Shown in pieces: positions 61,714-64,000 of a stretch of 64,000 nucleotides of DNA (its first letter is position 1; the number at the start of each line of letters is the position of its first letter). Under the pieces are notes generated by a model. That model searched no databases. It worked only from the letters and a program-made list of their open reading frames with translations, and had not been told where the DNA came from. The stretch spans positions 1 through 64,000 of the forward strand of contig NZ_JXXU01000030.1 of assembly GCF_000967495.1 (NCBI RefSeq), written 5' to 3'. This DNA is from Vibrio neptunius. Lineage in GTDB: Bacteria; Pseudomonadota; Gammaproteobacteria; Enterobacterales; Vibrionaceae. The translations under genes were made by a program, and so were the position numbers.

Positions 61714-63153
61714 CTAAATTAGACGGAACTTTGGCAAGGTGATAACAAATGCCAGACCTGGTTCTTGAGATCTGACATCAATTTTTCCATGATGGAGGGC
61801 AATAACACGCTCTACAATTGCCATCCCCAAACCTGCTCCTTGAGCTTTGTTCTGGGTTTCTTTGCCACGGAAAAAGCGCTCAAAGATGCGGTCAATATCA
61901 ATCTGACTCATTCCCCGACCGCTATCGGCAATGACGATCTGTATATGCTCTTCATGCTCAGTCACTTCAGCCCAAATTCGGGTACCTTCTCCGGAGTAGC
62001 GAATCGCGTTGTCCATCAGATTGCGAAACAGACAATTAAGGAATATCTCATTGCCTTGAATAGCATAGGCCTCCTCAGCAGCTTCTAATGTGATGTCTTG
62101 TTGTTGCTTCAATGCAAGGGGGACCAGCTCAGCAATCACACTACGTAGTATCTCAGCAACATCAACGGTTTGACTTAAATCCACCATCAAGCCGCTCTCG
62201 ACTTTTGCCAATGTCAACAACTGCTCAATGGTTCGCTCAGAACGTGTGATGCTCTTTTCAATCTGTTTGAGGTCATGGTCTTTTTCCTGAGCATTTTGCG
62301 TTTCAAGGGCATTCTGCGCATTGAGCTTGATCACGGCCAGAGGTGTTCGCAGTTCATGGGCAGCGTCTTGATTAAATCGTTTTTCTCTTTGCCAAGCTGC
62401 ATCGACTTGATCAAACAGGTAGTTCAAGCGTTTCACTAAGCTATCCAACTCAGTGGGAACATCTGTAATACTGAGTGGTGAGAGGTTATCAATCGACTTC
62501 TCTGACACTTGCTTTTCCAAACGACTGATCGGTGCAAACAAATGATAGGTAAACAGCACCAATAGCAAACATAAGAGCGGCGTTGCCACTAGCATGGGGA
62601 CAATGGCTGGGATCGCAATCTTGTTTTCGACTTCGCTGCGCAGGTGCTTGTCTTCGCCGAGCCAGAGCCACATTGGCTCACCCGTTTTCGGTTGCGTTAA
62701 TAGCATGGTTACGCCACGCCACATGTTGGACTGCTCCTGATCATGAATGTCGTTCAGACCCGGATGGCGCATCATTTTTAAGTCGACAGGTGGCGCATTC
62801 GGAGAGCTCGCCAATACCGCGCCCTTAGAGTCGAGTAGTAAATAGGCGAAGTTATCCTCAAGCAGCTTGGCTCGCGACCATTTTTCTAGGTTGTCTTTGG
62901 GGGATGTTTTACTGGTGAGGTTAGCAAAAACGGTTTCTGGGTCTGAGTTTCGGTCTTCGCCAATCACAGAGGGGTCGGTCAGTAGCAACACCTTTAAGAA
63001 ACTCTCACTAAGGTCCTGAAGCCGTGCATCATCAACGTCTGTAATCGCCTGACGCGTATCAAGGTAAACCCAGATCGTGGAAGCGGTAATAACCGCGAGG
63101 CATAGCAGTACGCTCGATAATGCGACACGGCGTTTAACAGAATTCAGTTTCAT
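61714..63153 (-). CDS. Sensor histidine kinase (QseC/PmrB-like)
   Basis: About 479 residues from the ATG at 63153, one base after the response regulator's stop; a longer frame overlapping that gene is unlikely. Helices at ~8-28 and ~180-205 flank a periplasmic sensor. Then come a HAMP-like linker, HisKA with FNQDAAHELRTPLAVIK (phosphorylated histidine), and the ATPase boxes NLMDNAIRYS, IADSGRGMS and GAGLGMAIVE. The ligand is unknown. Confidence 0.9.
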   Translation of the reverse strand: MKLNSVKRRVALSSVLLCLAVITASTIWVYLDTRQAITDVDDARLQDLSESFLKVLLLTDPSVIGEDRNSDPETVFANLTSKTSPKDNLEKWSRAKLLEDNFAYLLLDSKGAVLASSPNAPPVDLKMMRHPGLNDIHDQEQSNMWRGVTMLLTQPKTGEPMWLWLGEDKHLRSEVENKIAIPAIVPMLVATPLLCLLLVLFTYHLFAPISRLEKQVSEKSIDNLSPLSITDVPTELDSLVKRLNYLFDQVDAAWQREKRFNQDAAHELRTPLAVIKLNAQNALETQNAQEKDHDLKQIEKSITRSERTIEQLLTLAKVESGLMVDLSQTVDVAEILRSVIAELVPLALKQQQDITLEAAEEAYAIQGNEIFLNCLFRNLMDNAIRYSGEGTRIWAEVTEHEEHIQIVIADSGRGMSQIDIDRIFERFFRGKETQNKAQGAGLGMAIVERVIALHHGKIDVRSQEPGLAFVITLPKFRLI

Positions 63154-63154
63154 A

Positions 63155-63811
63155 CTAGTGTTGGATGATGTATCCGACTCCTCTGATGTTTTCGATGGTA
63201 CCTTTAGGCATTTTTTTGCGCAGATTATGGATGTGCACTTCAATCGAATTAAGTCCGGCACTTTCATCCCAACCATGCATGTTTTGCAATATCTGTGTTT
63301 TGCTTAGCACCCGACCAGCGTTCGTCACCAGATAGAGGAGAATTTTAAATTCATTTGGCGTCAGATTAATACACTCACCTGCAACCGTGACTTTATGCGA
63401 ATTGACCGACACAGAGACATCGCCCACCACGATAGTGTCATCTGCCATACCCGCCGATCGGCGAATCAATGCCCCCATACGCGCCAACAGTTCTTCCAGT
63501 TGAAACGGCTTAACCAGATAATCGTCTGCACCATGATTGAGCCCATAAACACGGTCATTGAGTTCGTCACGAGCGCTGAGAATCAAAACGGGCGTTTTGT
63601 CTCCTTTGCTCCTGAGCTCTTTGAGTACTTTCAAACCGCTGATACCCGGTAAAGAAATATCAAGAATGACCAGTAGGAAGCTGTCAGTTTGCAGTGCGTG
63701 AAGGGCACTTTCACCCGACGTTACCCAGTCTGCGGTATAGTGATGTCTGGCGAGGGAAGCGGTAATCGCATTGCCAAGCATAGGGTCATCTTCAACTAAT
63801 AATACGCGCAT
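63155..63811 (-). CDS. OmpR-family response regulator (QseB/PmrA-like)
   Basis: A 218-residue regulator. The receiver domain has the acidic pair VEDD at 6-9, the phosphorylated aspartate in LVILDISLPG near 51 and the lysine in YLVKPF near 101. A winged-helix DNA-binding domain occupies 125-218 (LTPNEFKILLYLVTNAGRVLSK, IEVHIHNLRKKM). First gene of the pair; the kinase follows after one base. Confidence 0.9.
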   Translation of the reverse strand: MRVLLVEDDPMLGNAITASLARHHYTADWVTSGESALHALQTDSFLLVILDISLPGISGLKVLKELRSKGDKTPVLILSARDELNDRVYGLNHGADDYLVKPFQLEELLARMGALIRRSAGMADDTIVVGDVSVSVNSHKVTVAGECINLTPNEFKILLYLVTNAGRVLSKTQILQNMHGWDESAGLNSIEVHIHNLRKKMPKGTIENIRGVGYIIQH

Positions 63812-64000
63812 GTTATCTATCTCTGTTCTGTATCGTGACCCGTTCAGCAGTGATTAAAGGAAGGTCACAAGCGATGGTTTTATTTACTGAGTCTCACTGC
63901 TTTCAATCCATCTGAGTCGGCCTTCATAGCTTTGGAGAGCACAGAGGCCAAACATGGAATTCATCCAAAATAACAAGCCAGACTTAAAAAACATTTAATA
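63812..64000. other. Region upstream of the two-component genes
   Basis: No supported gene. It should hold the promoter of the two-component operon. An ATG at 63954 has a good GAGG site but opens only 14 codons before TAA at the window edge. Confidence 0.35.

Noticed and set aside
63954..63998. Short gene with a good ribosome binding site at the right edge
   Set aside because: Only 14 codons before a stop, without a recognised leader-peptide pattern; the window ends there.

Overview
The window reads as Vibrio chromosomal DNA. The best diagnostic signs are a Qrr quorum-sensing small RNA with its sigma-54 promoter and LuxO sites, a full-length HapA/vibriolysin M4 protease, a VasX-like type VI secretion (T6SS) effector, a DUF2850 protein, and a VpsL-N-O-P-like exopolysaccharide operon with a VpsT-type box upstream. 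HapA, VasX and several other relatives lie on chromosome II in V. cholerae, so a chromosome II origin is plausible but unproven. I saw no rRNA, tRNA, CRISPR array, insertion sequence or prophage.

Layout. 1-7404: an unidentified gene, then eight tandem, mosaic copies of a three-helix membrane protein gene on the minus strand, read as TsiV2-like immunity genes. 7459-11817: the 1452-residue effector they follow. 12150-14050: a Zur-box-preceded DUF1007/NicO metal transport pair. 14200-19100: hapA, an unknown gene divergent from a large XRE regulator, and the qrr locus. 19188-29464: housekeeping and signalling genes (two diguanylate cyclases, AlkB, a DMT exporter with LysR, PpnP, an ABC1/UbiB kinase, an MscS channel). 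29527-30722: an AT-rich pair, a LuxR-type solo and a stand-alone domain resembling its ligand-binding half, convergent and overlapping. 30909-34186: an MFS transporter, and an MBL hydrolase divergent from a TetR gene with two operator-like palindromes between them. 34624-42746: an exopolysaccharide initiation/export operon ending in an O-antigen-ligase-like gene. 42793-46564: a suppressor-of-copper-sensitivity type thiol-redox operon. 46645-53634: GNAT, LysE, AraC-AzlCD, FAH hydrolase, a 37-residue membrane peptide, a porin and an Hsp70-like protein. 53785-56760: the dgcR-dgcN-dgcA D-glutamate catabolic cluster. 57109-61272: XRE-diguanylate cyclase and binding protein-diguanylate cyclase pairs. 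61714-63811: a two-component system.

Themes. Surface and social behaviour dominate: contact-dependent killing and immunity, quorum sensing (qrr, hapA, LuxR solo), and cyclic di-GMP (four diguanylate cyclases plus an exopolysaccharide operon with a VpsT-like site). The most unusual element is the immunity array: eight versions behind a single effector, with a nearly invariant core and swapped N-terminal membrane and C-terminal segments. Function names rest on motif and family recognition by eye; no database search was run.
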